From assembly GCA_963722555.1 (NCBI GenBank), contig CAVRNQ010000003.1, positions 124,001-188,000 of the forward strand: DNA of 64,000 bases, written 5' to 3'. The notes under the pieces were generated by a model. The model did not search any database, had not been told where the DNA came from, and was given only the letters and a program-made list of their open reading frames with translations. The stretch is from Bog-366 sp963722555 (GTDB taxonomy: Bacteria; Acidobacteriota; Terriglobia; UBA7540). Made by a program: the position numbers and the translations under genes. Shown here in pieces: positions 55,001-63,583 of this stretch. The number at the start of each line of letters is the position of its first letter. Positions within the stretch are counted from its first letter, which is position 1.

Positions 55001-57054
55001 GGTACGCCCAAGGCTTGCTTTCGGACATTACCGAGCGCAAGCAAGTGGAGGTGGCGCAGCGCAAAGCCATGGAAGCAGTGGAGGAAGCTAATCGCGCCAA
55101 GAGCGAATTTCTGGCCAATATGAGTCATGAGCTCCGCACCCCCATGAATGCCATCATCGGCATGACCGAACTCGCGCTTGCCACGGACTTGAACGCCGAG
55201 CAGCGCCGCTATCTGGACCTGGTGGAGTCTTCGGCCAACTCGCTGCTGGCCCTGATCGACACGATTCTGGACTTTTCCAGGATCGGAGCAGGCAAGATCG
55301 AGCTCGAATCAGTTCCTTTTGTCTTGGCGGACGCCGTGGATGAAGCCCTCCTCCCGCTCTCTCTCCAGGCCTACCGCCCGGGGCTGGAGATGGCCTACGG
55401 GGTTTCACCCGCCATCCCCGCAAGGCTGCTCGGGGACCCCGCGCGGCTGAAGCAGTTCCTGCTGAACCTGGTGGGCAACGCCCTCAAATTCACCGCGCGA
55501 GGTGAAGTGGTGGTTCGCGCGCAACTGGAAGCGCGGGAGGAAACGGCCGTTTGCCTGCACTTCACCGTGGCCGACACGGGCGTGGGGATTCCGGCCGACA
55601 AGCTGGAGATGATCTTCGAGGCCTTTACGCAGGTGGATGGCTCCATGGCCCGCCGCTTCGAGGGCGCAGGTTTGGGACTGGCCGCCTGCGCGGAACTGGC
55701 ACGCCTGATGGGGGGCCGCATCTGGGTGGAGAGCCAGTTGGGGAAGGGCAGCACATTTCACTTTACCGTCCGCCTGGGTTGGCTGGGAGCTCGAACCGCG
55801 CCCGGGGAAGAGGTCGCCCCTGCCCGGCTGCGCGGACTGCCCGTGCTCGTGGTGGATGGCCATGCGGCCAGCCGTGAGATCGTGGAGGAACTCCTGCGCC
55901 ATCACGGGATGATCCCCACTCTCGTGGAAGATATGGAAGGGGCGCAGGCGGCCATCCGCAGGGCGCAGGAATCCGAGTCGCCTTTCCGCTTGGCGCTCCT
56001 TGACGCGCCGAGGCCAGGCGGGGAGGGCGTCTCTCGGGCCGGGCAATTGCGTCAAACTCCAGGGTTTGCGGCGGCGATCTTGATGATGCTTCCTCCCCAG
56101 GAGGAGTGGTGCGATACACCGCGTTGCCGGGAGTTGGGAATCGTAGGCTATCTCACCAAACCGGTGCGGGAAGCGGAACTCGTCCCGACCCTGGTCAAGG
56201 CGCTGGAAGAGCCCGCCTCGGCGGGAAAGGGACCTTCCCTCATGCTTGGCTCCGCGGAGGAGTTCGGACGCGCTCTGCGCATTCTGCTGGTGGAAAATGA
56301 CGAAGTCAGCCGGGTGCTCGTGACGCACCTTCTCGAAAAGCGTGGCCACCTGGTCGTGGTGGCAGGCGACGGCGTAGAAGCACTGGAGACCGTGGGGCAC
56401 GCGAACCCGCACGGCTTCGACCTGGTGCTGATGGATCTCGAGATACCCCGGATGAATGGACGAGAGGCCGCACAGGCCATCCGGGAGAAAGAACGCCACA
56501 CCGGCGGGCGCCTGCCGATCATCGCCCTGACGGCCCAGACCACTCCGGGAGAGGAGGAAGCCTGCCGCGCCGCCGGCATGGACGGCTACATCACCAAGCC
56601 CTTCCGCGCTAGCGACCTGTTCGCGATTATCCAGCACATGGCGGAGAAGCCCCCGCAGGGTAGCGGGGTAACCCTGACCGCCCCGGGAGCCCGGAAAGAA
56701 GCTCTGCCCGCAACCGCTTTCGATAAGACCCGCTTCCTGGCTCACTTGGAGGGAGACGACGATTTGGCGACCGAAATCGTGGGGATGTTCCTCACGGAAT
56801 GTCCGAAGCTGATGGATGGCGTCTGCCAAGCGGCCGCCGGAGGCGATCCGCGTGCGCTGGAACGGGCCGCTCACTCGCTCAAAGGGTCCGTGGGAGACAT
56901 GGCGGCGCCGGAGGCCTTCGAAGCCGCTCGCAGCTTGGAACAAATGGCGAGGGAGGGAACCCTGGAGGGGGTCGGACCCGCGCTGGCAAACCTGGAAGGC
57001 GCCATCGACCGCCTTTTGCCGGAACTGCAGAGATTCCAGCCGGGAGCCGGGTAG
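52072..57054 (+). CDS. Large hybrid sensor histidine kinase (4 PAS, HisKA, HATPase, 2 REC, HPt)
   Basis: 1660 residues from the ATG at 52072 (a second start at 52111 would place MRSAPRSFVILSLTFLCLGL as the signal). Order: signal peptide; about 430 periplasmic residues with three OB-like beta modules (AVVTYYDAARPMLFVQDQTG, RGVVTLQQPFRSLYIRD); a membrane helix (WAMGLMGVLMLATAAWVLIL); four PAS domains (about 500-1000), the second with a Cys-rich CHKFVCPANEGFCPV segment; HisKA with His1019 (MSHELRTPMN); HATPase (NLVGNALKFT, DTGVGIP, GAGLGLA); a weak receiver; a canonical receiver with Asp1455; and an HPt domain with His1601 (AAHSLKGS). A complete internal phosphorelay. No separate output regulator is adjacent. 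Confidence 0.9.
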   Translation: MTTKQGSLAEATPMRSAPRSFVILSLTFLCLGLTYAWGQQPGAPVVPPSLPLLTRAGDIRALSAKQANLGYPVRLRAVVTYYDAARPMLFVQDQTGGIWVDVPREDLHLETGKLVEVEGVSDRGYFANQIERPKVRILGRAPLPPPLRPPYEQLALGRADSQWVEIEGIVRSAEVDPEFRNLVLAVALGAGRVVVRVPRYRESAPRELIDSKVLVRGACGGMFNEKQRLVGVIVYSPDLTSVRVTEPGPPTAEVPPIDSLGDLMRLSLRATSGHRVKVRGVVTLQQPFRSLYIRDATDSLRIETNQQTAVQPGDIVEVLGFPALGEGSQKLEDAVFRKVGQGPPPVPADIGASEVLQADKDGALVRLEGWVFDLATEGSLPALVVESGRVAFQARVLGSEAKAALARLPRGSRVRVTGICEVQWGENGSPQAFRLLVGSPAEVVLLEKASWWTLDQARWAMGLMGVLMLATAAWVLILRRQVGAKTREIREWLRREAALTERFRDLLENAIDMVYTRDLEGNFTSWNNTAEKVLGYTRAEALGMNLAQIIAPECQDVVRQALAQTMQGQPFEAAETEVITKYGTRLTVEVRGRLLYENGKPVEVQGIARNVTERKRAEKALQESESRLQAIFNSVQTGIFVIDAETHRIVDANPVALDLVEQPRDVVVGAVCHKFVCPANEGFCPVTDLGQRVDNSERVLLTATGQQRAIIKTVVPVVIAGRKHLLENFIDITARQHAEEALQESEERFRSLVENSTVGIYRTTPEGRIIMSNPALIRMLGYESLEELIARNLEEVGFEPSYPRRVFRERMERDGEVIGLEAVWTRRDGSVIFVRESARVVRADVGQEVYYDGIVEDITERKRAEEALRQSEEKHRSIVLNIPEVVWTVDSEGHFAFISPNIERLAGFTAEEVYQTGIRLFFGSIHAEDQPRLKAAFAALFSTGQRYDVECRARRKDGEWIWVHDRAVATYEKDGVRYAQGLLSDITERKQVEVAQRKAMEAVEEANRAKSEFLANMSHELRTPMNAIIGMTELALATDLNAEQRRYLDLVESSANSLLALIDTILDFSRIGAGKIELESVPFVLADAVDEALLPLSLQAYRPGLEMAYGVSPAIPARLLGDPARLKQFLLNLVGNALKFTARGEVVVRAQLEAREETAVCLHFTVADTGVGIPADKLEMIFEAFTQVDGSMARRFEGAGLGLAACAELARLMGGRIWVESQLGKGSTFHFTVRLGWLGARTAPGEEVAPARLRGLPVLVVDGHAASREIVEELLRHHGMIPTLVEDMEGAQAAIRRAQESESPFRLALLDAPRPGGEGVSRAGQLRQTPGFAAAILMMLPPQEEWCDTPRCRELGIVGYLTKPVREAELVPTLVKALEEPASAGKGPSLMLGSAEEFGRALRILLVENDEVSRVLVTHLLEKRGHLVVVAGDGVEALETVGHANPHGFDLVLMDLEIPRMNGREAAQAIREKERHTGGRLPIIALTAQTTPGEEEACRAAGMDGYITKPFRASDLFAIIQHMAEKPPQGSGVTLTAPGARKEALPATAFDKTRFLAHLEGDDDLATEIVGMFLTECPKLMDGVCQAAAGGDPRALERAAHSLKGSVGDMAAPEAFEAARSLEQMAREGTLEGVGPALANLEGAIDRLLPELQRFQPGAG

Positions 57055-57229
57055 AAGGCAACTCGGCCGGCCTGGGCAAGGACCGGAAAAGCAAGCCAAA
57101 AGGCAAGGCGCCCGCCGCACCCCACGCTGCATCAGAATGCGCGTGGCGGCGACCCGCGCAATCAACCCGCCCGCATTCTCATGCCAACGGGGCGGCACAG
57201 TCGCCCTGGCAGAGTCTGTGTAATAACCT

Positions 57230-57325
57230 CTACTGTAGCGGCGCTCGGCGCCTGCCCCACGCCCTGCGGGGAGCGCCGGAATCTATTGAAGCAAAAGCCG
57301 GCGGTCATAGACCGCCGCTACAACA
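57230..57325. repeat. REP-like element (GTAGCGGCG ends)
   Basis: TGTAGCGGCG at the left and CGCCGCTACA at the right bracket two inner GC-rich inverted repeats. The rest of 57055-57638 shows no gene I can support. Confidence 0.55.
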
Positions 57326-57638
57326 AGCCAAAGTTACCCCCTACCTGGATGCAGTGCGACTTGGCAGCTTGTGACCTTTGTGCCATGATTCTGAAGGCCC
57401 TCATGATCGAGGCCGGTCTCTCCTGGGGCCATTCGCGAACTGTGGCTTTGCGGCGGGGATCCGGACTTGCATCGCGCCGCCTTCCGATACGGAAGCAGCG
57501 AGGACGGCAGGTGATTGAGGCAACCGATTGGGTTCTTGCAGGTATTTTTCCCGTCACATGAAACCTTTTGGCAGGGAAACACCGTCTAACCCAAAGTAGC
57601 TCAGGGTACACACTGAAGAAAGGCACGAGTGGGGATAT

Positions 57639-58085
57639 ATGAGAACCGCTATGAGAGTCTTGGTGATACTTATCCTGGGAGTAGCCCCCGCCTGGGCGGT
57701 CCTGGGTGAGTATGAGTCGTCGGTAAGCGTAGACCAGCAGTATCTGAAGGGCGAAATTCGCGAGCAGGTTCGGCCGGGCTATAAGCTCCATCAAATCACT
57801 GCATCGAACGGCACCACGGTCCGGGAGTATGTCTCGCCGGACGGCAAGGTCTTTGGGGTTGCATGGAGCGGGCAGTTCGCACCCAATATGCAGCAGTTGC
57901 TGGGATCTTACTTCCCAGAACTCGAACAAGCGGCTCGGTCCCAGGTGCGGCGACACGGCGGGCCGCTGGTGGTGCGCACCGAGAAGCTGGTGCTGGTCAG
58001 TGCCGGGCACATGCGGTCCTTTCACGGACACGCCTACGTGCCCAGTCTCCTGCCGAACAACGTCTCCGCGGAGGTGGTGCGATGA
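57639..58085 (+). CDS. DUF2844 exported protein
   Basis: 148 residues with a signal peptide (VLVILILGVAPAWAVLG). The mature part (LHQITASNGTTVREYVSPDG, VFGVAWSGQFAPNMQQLLGS) matches DUF2844, a family seen with DUF3443 proteins. The stop overlaps the next start by four bases (ATGA), so translation is coupled. GGGGAT precedes the ATG. Function unknown. Confidence 0.85.
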   Translation: MRTAMRVLVILILGVAPAWAVLGEYESSVSVDQQYLKGEIREQVRPGYKLHQITASNGTTVREYVSPDGKVFGVAWSGQFAPNMQQLLGSYFPELEQAARSQVRRHGGPLVVRTEKLVLVSAGHMRSFHGHAYVPSLLPNNVSAEVVR

Positions 58086-59353
58086 TTTTCAGGAATGATT
58101 CGAAGGCCACGCTGGGCGGTTTTCTGGCTGTCCTGGCGGGCTCCATCGCTCTGGTGGGTTGTGGCAGCAGCAGCAGCACGCCCACTCCCACTCCGACCCC
58201 CGTGGCCAATACGGTGGCCCTGGAGGTCAACGCGGGCCCGGCCAACTTCACCAACATGCTGTTCGTGACGGTCACCGTCTGTTTGCCGGGCACCACAACT
58301 TGTACGGATATACCTAACGTCCAGGTGGATACCGGATCGGAAGGGCTGCGCGTCCTTTCCACCGCGCTTGGTACCCTCGGCAGCTCCCTGCCCACCATCC
58401 AGGATTCCAACAGCAACGTGTTGCAGGAGTGCATCCAATTTGCGGATACCACCTACATCTGGGGTCCGGTGGCGACGGCGGACGTTGAAATGGCCGGAGA
58501 AAAGGCTTCCTCGGTTCCGATTCAGGTTATCAGCGCCACTCCGGCGTTCGATGTGCCCTCGAGTTGCCTTACCCTTGGCAACCCTGGCCCCCAGGGCAAT
58601 CTCAATATGGTCGCCACGCTGGGCGCCAATGGCATTATAGGCCTCGGCAACTTCGCCCAGGATTGTGGTGGCGCCTGCACTTCGGCTTCCAGCAACCCCC
58701 CGCCCTACTACTTTGTCTGCCCCCAAAATGTGTGCAGCATTCCTGCCGTGCCCTTGAACGATCAGCTTTGGAACCCCGTGGCGCTGTTCGCGGCGGACAA
58801 TAACGGCGTGATGATTACCATGCCCGCCATTGATCCCGGCGGCGCAACCACCGCTTCCGGGTCGCTGATTTTTGGAGTAGGAACCCAAACGGACAATGCC
58901 CTGGGCAGCGCGACGCTCTACGCGACCGACACTGGCGGCGATATCCAATCCTCGTACGGGGGTGTCGCGTACTCGGCCATCTTCGATACGGGCTCGACCG
59001 GCATCTATTTCCTGGACTATGCCACACTCGGCATCCCGGATTGTGCGGATTATCCGGGCTTTTATTGTCCTGCCTCCCCTGTCGCTTACACCGTCACCAA
59101 TACGGATGGGAATGGGAATGGCACTACGGGACAGGCTCAATTCACCATCGCGAGCGCTGATACGCTGTTTAGCAATGGCAATTCGAGCTTTTTCGCGTTC
59201 AACGACTTGGGGGGCGATAGCGGGTCCGGCCCCTCCTCGGACTCTGTCGATTTCGGGATGCCGTTCTTCTTTGGCCGCACCGTGTATATCGGGATCGAGG
59301 GTACCACCGTGCCCAACGGTGTGTCGGCCCCCAACGGGTATTTCGCGTACTAA
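58082..59353 (+). CDS. DUF3443 lipoprotein with two aspartyl-protease-like DTGS motifs
   Basis: 423 residues. Lipobox LVGC with Cys27, then a TPTPTPTP linker. The folded part has VDTGSEG with Asp83 and FDTGSTG with Asp302, the hallmark spacing and motif (hydrophobic-D-T-G-S) of the two catalytic aspartates of bilobal pepsin-type proteases, plus conserved Cys pairs. DUF3443 is annotated only as a putative lipoprotein family; peptidase activity is my inference. Overlaps the DUF2844 stop (ATGA), so the pair is one operon. Confidence 0.88.
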   Translation: MIFRNDSKATLGGFLAVLAGSIALVGCGSSSSTPTPTPTPVANTVALEVNAGPANFTNMLFVTVTVCLPGTTTCTDIPNVQVDTGSEGLRVLSTALGTLGSSLPTIQDSNSNVLQECIQFADTTYIWGPVATADVEMAGEKASSVPIQVISATPAFDVPSSCLTLGNPGPQGNLNMVATLGANGIIGLGNFAQDCGGACTSASSNPPPYYFVCPQNVCSIPAVPLNDQLWNPVALFAADNNGVMITMPAIDPGGATTASGSLIFGVGTQTDNALGSATLYATDTGGDIQSSYGGVAYSAIFDTGSTGIYFLDYATLGIPDCADYPGFYCPASPVAYTVTNTDGNGNGTTGQAQFTIASADTLFSNGNSSFFAFNDLGGDSGSGPSSDSVDFGMPFFFGRTVYIGIEGTTVPNGVSAPNGYFAY

Positions 59354-59378
59354 GGCGGATTTCTCACCACGGAATTGG

Positions 59379-59404
59379 AAGGGCGGGGCTTGAGCCCCGC
59401 CCTT
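59379..59404. terminator. GC-rich hairpin after the DUF3443 gene
   Basis: AAGGGCGGGGCTTGAGCCCC, then GCCCTT, is a perfect palindrome 26 bases after the stop. There is no T run, so termination strength is uncertain. A second palindrome (GGGCCGGGGCTTGCCCCGGC) lies at about 59473-59516. Confidence 0.45.
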
Positions 59405-59665
59405 CCGGCAGCCCCCCAAAAGCCTCCCAGCGTTGTGAGAAGTTCGCGCTAAGCCCGGCGCCGGGTTTTGTAGGGCCGGGGCTTGCCCCGGCCTAGGCCG
59501 CCCCAAGGGGCGGCCCTACACACACGACGAAAAATGTTTGCTAAAAAAACAAGGAATTACGGTATTGCAATGCAGGCATCTTACCCGCCTGCTTCTCCCC
59601 CGCACAGTTGTGGTTGACGGAGTCCGGGTGGCCCGTGGCATGATAGGGACGGGGATGGTGAGTTG

Positions 59666-61006
59666 ATGTCCAACCCGGAACCACGTGTCGCCACCCAGGA
59701 GGGCTCCCGCACGGAGTCGCGCCAGAACGTTCCCCCCGAGCCCTGCCAGCCGCTGAATCCCTGCGAGCTCGAAATCGACCTTTTCTGCAAGGGCCTGCGT
59801 ATTGACCCTGCCTGCTCGCTCGAAGAGGATGCCCGATTCATCGCGCGCACGCGCGCGGGGCTGGGCAGTGGGCTGGAGCTCGTGATTCCCGGTTCCCTTA
59901 AAGACGTATGGGTGAACGTCCCGGTGGAAGAGGACTTCGCGCAGCAATCCTGCTACGAACTGGTGCGCGAGCGCGGCGCGTATGGCGTGCGGGACTCGCG
60001 CCAGGGTTTTCGCTACCCGGTGCGCATTCCCCCCGAGCCCGCCTGGTACACGCGCGCCACCTCGCGCGGCACGCCCATGCACAAGGTGGGGGTACTGCAA
60101 GGGACTTACCTCGGCATCTACATTTCCAACTCTTGCGGCTTCTGGTATCACTCGCCGTCGCTCCACTGCCAGTTCTGCGCCACGGGACTGAATGTGGGTG
60201 TGAATGAGGTGGCCGCGAAGGACGTCGAGGACGTCGTGGAAGTGGTGCGCGCGGCGAAGGAGGAATCCGGCGTCACCTTTGTGCATTTCAATTCCGGCTA
60301 CCAGACCGATCGGGACCTGGACGAAGCCGCGCCCTACGTGAAAGCCGTGAAGTCGCGCGTGGGCGCGCTGGTAGGTCTGCAACTGATTCCCACCCTCGAC
60401 TTCTGGAAGTACGACCGCCTGATTGATTTGGGCGCTGACCACTTCAGCTTCTGCTACGAGTTCCATAACCCTGAGTACTTCGCGCGTTTCCTGCCCGGCA
60501 AGCAGCAGTTGGTCGGCCAGCAGACCTTTTTCCGCGCGCTCGAATACACTGCGAAGAAACTAGGCAAGGGTTCTTGTTCGGGCGAAATCGTGGCCGGCGT
60601 CGAGCCCATTGCGGACACGCTCCGGGCCATCGACTACATCACCGGGATCGGCGCATTCCCCACCGTGTGCATTTTCCGCCCCACCATCGGCGCCGACATG
60701 GAACAATGGCCGTCCCCGCGCTACGAAGACATGCGGGTGGTCTTTCGATACTTGTATGAGGCCTGCCGGCGCAACCATATCCCCATCGACGTGACACCCA
60801 ACATCGAAGTGAGCCTGATCGTGCAGCCGGGCGACACGCGGTATCTCGCGCCGCGCTCGACCGCCTCGTTCCTCTACCAGGCGGAGATGGGACTGGCCCG
60901 CGCGCTGGCGCGGCCGTACTTCTGGTGGAAAATGCGGCCGAAGAAAATTACGGCCTCCGAAATCCTGACGCCGCCGGGGAACGGAATCAAGGCATCGCAG
61001 GCCTGA
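59666..61006 (+). CDS. Radical SAM protein with non-canonical CX10CX2C cluster motif
   Basis: 446 residues. The N-terminal 145 residues are an unassigned domain; then ISNSCGFWYHSPSLHCQFC places three cysteines at 157, 168 and 171 (CX10CX2C instead of CX3CX2C), with a following aromatic/Gly context and a TIM-barrel body (VTFVHFNSGYQTDRDLDEA, GLQLIPTLDFWKYDRLIDLG, GIGAFPTVCIFRPTIGAD, IDVTPNIEVSL). It reads as a radical SAM enzyme whose iron-sulfur loop is expanded, as in Elp3-like or HmdB-like variants. The substrate is unknown. The ATG at 59666 follows GGTGAG. The small gene at 61375 is a possible partner. Confidence 0.75.
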   Translation: MSNPEPRVATQEGSRTESRQNVPPEPCQPLNPCELEIDLFCKGLRIDPACSLEEDARFIARTRAGLGSGLELVIPGSLKDVWVNVPVEEDFAQQSCYELVRERGAYGVRDSRQGFRYPVRIPPEPAWYTRATSRGTPMHKVGVLQGTYLGIYISNSCGFWYHSPSLHCQFCATGLNVGVNEVAAKDVEDVVEVVRAAKEESGVTFVHFNSGYQTDRDLDEAAPYVKAVKSRVGALVGLQLIPTLDFWKYDRLIDLGADHFSFCYEFHNPEYFARFLPGKQQLVGQQTFFRALEYTAKKLGKGSCSGEIVAGVEPIADTLRAIDYITGIGAFPTVCIFRPTIGADMEQWPSPRYEDMRVVFRYLYEACRRNHIPIDVTPNIEVSLIVQPGDTRYLAPRSTASFLYQAEMGLARALARPYFWWKMRPKKITASEILTPPGNGIKASQA

Positions 61007-61166
61007 AGGGCGAGTGGCGTCCTGATACTAAGGCTCGTAAGCTGGAATTGGCTTCGCATTTATGCCATACCGTCTATGGAAATGGTCTTGCGGCTCCGCG
61101 GTGGTGACGAACTCTAACGAAGAACCGCAGAGTAATGCGCTGCCGCGCATAACTCTGCGCTACCCG

Positions 61167-61316
61167 CTGCGGAAAAAACCCTCACACTGTCATCCTGAGG
61201 AGGCGATGCCGGTCCTGAGTGAAACGAAGGAAGGACCTCTGTATTTGCATGAAAATCCAAATGCAGGGGTTCTTCGCTTCGCGCAGAATGACAGTGCCTA
61301 CGAGTTTTTCCGCCTG
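61167..61316. repeat. MITE-like element, copy 3
   Basis: CGCTGCGGAAAAAAC at the left and GTTTTTCCGCCTGG at the right, with internal GTCATCCTGAG and CGCAGAATGACAG. About 150 bp, a shorter version of the 18302-18570 element. Confidence 0.7.
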
Positions 61317-61374
61317 GGGAGCGAGCAGATCAGACCCGTTTAACCGGGCCCACGATGCACGGGCCCGCTAGCAC

Positions 61375-61794
61375 ATGATTCAGAACCAGACACAACCCAA
61401 CGTCGCCGAAAAGCTCCACGCGGAAGGCCAAGCCATTCCCCTGGCCGGCGCGGTGGCGGCGGCCGCGGAAGCCTCCGCCGACCCCTTCGAGGTCGAAGCG
61501 GGCGGGGCGGGCCTGGAAATTTCGGCGCGCGCGCCGCTGCCCAACGGTATTCCCAATCGCGCCCGCATGAAGATTTTCTCGCCCAAGGCGGGCCACACCC
61601 TGGTCTTCTTCTACAAGAAGAGCTTGGTTCCCTACAGCCGCGACCGCTACAGTTACGGCGGGCTCGACCTGCGCGCTCCGCGTGTCGAGCCCCAGGAAAT
61701 CGCGGCCTGGCTCGACTTCCTCACTTCCGGCTTCCATCCCGACAAGCGCCCGGAAAAACTTCGCCGCGCCTTTCCCTATGAAATTCCCGAGTAA
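61375..61794 (+). CDS. Hypothetical protein downstream of the radical SAM gene
   Basis: 139 residues, no signal or membrane helix. An Ala/Glu-rich first half is followed by RARMKIFSPKAGHTLVFFYK and SLVPYSRDRYSYGGLDLRAP, then a helical end (PQEIAAWLDFLTSGFHPDKR). No family recognised. It lies 368 bases after the radical SAM gene, with a MITE-like element between, so cotranscription is uncertain. No strong ribosome binding site. Confidence 0.6.
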   Translation: MIQNQTQPNVAEKLHAEGQAIPLAGAVAAAAEASADPFEVEAGGAGLEISARAPLPNGIPNRARMKIFSPKAGHTLVFFYKKSLVPYSRDRYSYGGLDLRAPRVEPQEIAAWLDFLTSGFHPDKRPEKLRRAFPYEIPE

Positions 61795-62311
61795 GATCCC
61801 CGCCGCGCGAGGGCGGACGTACACGTCATAGCTTTCGCTATAGGCCAGACTATTCCGCCCCTGCCAGGGCGAAGTTCCTCAATTTAACGCCTATGGCACC
61901 CGGGCGGGGATACCGAGAGTTCCGGGGGGGAGCGGACATGCCCAATCCGTGTAATTCAAAAACCTGCCCACCCCCCTTCATAAAAACATTACAATTTGAA
62001 TTCCCTCGTTGCTAGTATATTGCGCAAACATGAATGAACAGGTTACGGCAATATCCTCCGATCTGACCTTTCTCACCAATGAGACCGCGGGTGGCGCCGA
62101 CATCGTATTTTAGGTCGGCGACAGTTAAGAAGCCAGGACAGGTCGTGGATAGGACGCGGTGGCAGAGATCTTGCGCGGGTTCGTGGGGCGCATACATAAA
62201 AGACAATGTATGCGCCTCCCGCGAACCCGGCTGCGCTGTTGGCCGCGGAGAAATGAAGCAGATTGCAGACGCAACGGTCATGGCTGATCACGTGCTAAGT
62301 AGGAGCTTCCC
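61795..62311. other. Intergenic stretch of 517 bases with GCGCATACAT repeat
   Basis: Contains the second GCGCATACAT-type REP element (about 62088-62226; GCGGGTGGCGCCGACAT at the left, GCATACATAAAAGAC and AATGTATGCGCC at the right). No gene or RNA seen in the remainder. Confidence 0.5.
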
Positions 62312-63583
62312 GTGAAAACGCTGTTCATCACTGATTCTGTCCCGTACCCGCTGACTTCCGGAATGCGACAGCGCGTATATCACCTGCTTAAGGCCGTTGC
62401 TGCGGTGAGCGAGGTTACCTTCGTCGCCATTGCTCCTAGCATGCAGGAGGAGAGGTTCAGACTTGAGGGAATTCGCTGCTTCTGCAAAGAAGTATGTCTG
62501 GTGCCGCCAGAGTCCTACGGCTGGCGGCGCGATAATCGACGTGGCCCATTTGCGTCCAAGGTTAAGCGTCTCCTTCGCTATTGCCATCCGACGGAGCCGA
62601 TTCACCTGCAGGTTTGCGATTCGAAACGCGCCAGAGAACTAGTTCACGAGATATCATCCCAGGGATTCGATCTCGTCTGGGCCGAGGGGGTTTGGAACGC
62701 GCGTAAGCTCCCTTCTCACCTTTCCCGCCGGGTCGTCGTGGACCTCTATGACCTCGAAGACCGGAAGCTGGCCTGGAAATTGCGAAACACCGGGGTCTAT
62801 CCGCGGATGGCTCTCGATTGCGTGGAATACCTCAAATGGCGCCGTGTGCAGAATCAGCTCATGCACAGCCCCTACGAGCTTGTAGTGTGCTCGCAGACCG
62901 ACAGACGGGCACTGGGCGGCGCGCGAACAGTCTGGGTCGTGCCGAATGGCGTTGAGCTTCCCCCTCCGGCAAGTCAACAGGCAGCGCCCGGTTGCAGCGA
63001 TGATGCTGTCATTCTGTTCCTGGGGGCCATGTTCTATGCCCCCAATATTGATGCCGTGCGGTTCTTCCTTCGTGAGGTATTCCCCCTAATTCGAAGGGAG
63101 GCCCCTGCGGCGCGTCTTCTGATTGTGGGACGCGCTCCGGTGCCCGAGGTCAGGAAGCTTCACGATGGTCGTTCCGTCCTTGTCACAGGGGAGGTTCCAG
63201 ACGTCGCACCGCACTATCACCAGGCCACAATCGTGATCACCCCGATCCGCTATGGAGGCGGCACCCGCATCAAGATTCTTGAGGCCCTGGCGCATGCGAA
63301 AGCTGTGGTCTCAACCAGCGCTGGCGCCGAGGGTCTCGATGTTGAGCCGGGACGACATCTTCTGATTGCAGATTCACCTTCGCAATTCGCTCAAGCCTGT
63401 CTCAAGCTGATTCGGAACCCGTCTCTGCGGCGAAGGCTGGGAGACGAAGGGTTAAACTTGGTGCGAGATAAGTACCAGTGGACCTCTATCGAGCGCCGCG
63501 TCCAGGAGATCACGCTCAGCCATGGCGTTCCCCATGAGGGTGACGGGGAGCCCCGATTGCATAACCGTCGGCAATCCGCGTAA
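62312..63583 (+). CDS. Glycosyltransferase family 4 (GT-B)
   Basis: 423 residues from a GTG with AGGAG upstream. The N-terminal GT-B half (MKTLFITDSVPYPLTSGMRQ, the acceptor side) is followed by the nucleotide-sugar half: VVPNGVELP, VILFLGAMFYAPNIDAVRFF, LLIVGRAPVPEV, the ITPIRYGGGTRIKILEALAH block that holds the E-x7-E-like region, and AVVSTSAGAEGLD. Retaining GT4 enzymes build polysaccharides and glycoconjugates. No export or polymerase genes are visible, but the window ends soon after. Confidence 0.9.
   Translation: MKTLFITDSVPYPLTSGMRQRVYHLLKAVAAVSEVTFVAIAPSMQEERFRLEGIRCFCKEVCLVPPESYGWRRDNRRGPFASKVKRLLRYCHPTEPIHLQVCDSKRARELVHEISSQGFDLVWAEGVWNARKLPSHLSRRVVVDLYDLEDRKLAWKLRNTGVYPRMALDCVEYLKWRRVQNQLMHSPYELVVCSQTDRRALGGARTVWVVPNGVELPPPASQQAAPGCSDDAVILFLGAMFYAPNIDAVRFFLREVFPLIRREAPAARLLIVGRAPVPEVRKLHDGRSVLVTGEVPDVAPHYHQATIVITPIRYGGGTRIKILEALAHAKAVVSTSAGAEGLDVEPGRHLLIADSPSQFAQACLKLIRNPSLRRRLGDEGLNLVRDKYQWTSIERRVQEITLSHGVPHEGDGEPRLHNRRQSA

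Noticed and set aside
55405..57198. Long open frame antisense to the hybrid kinase C-terminus
   Set aside because: Covers HATPase, receiver and HPt domains coded on the + strand; no independent support.
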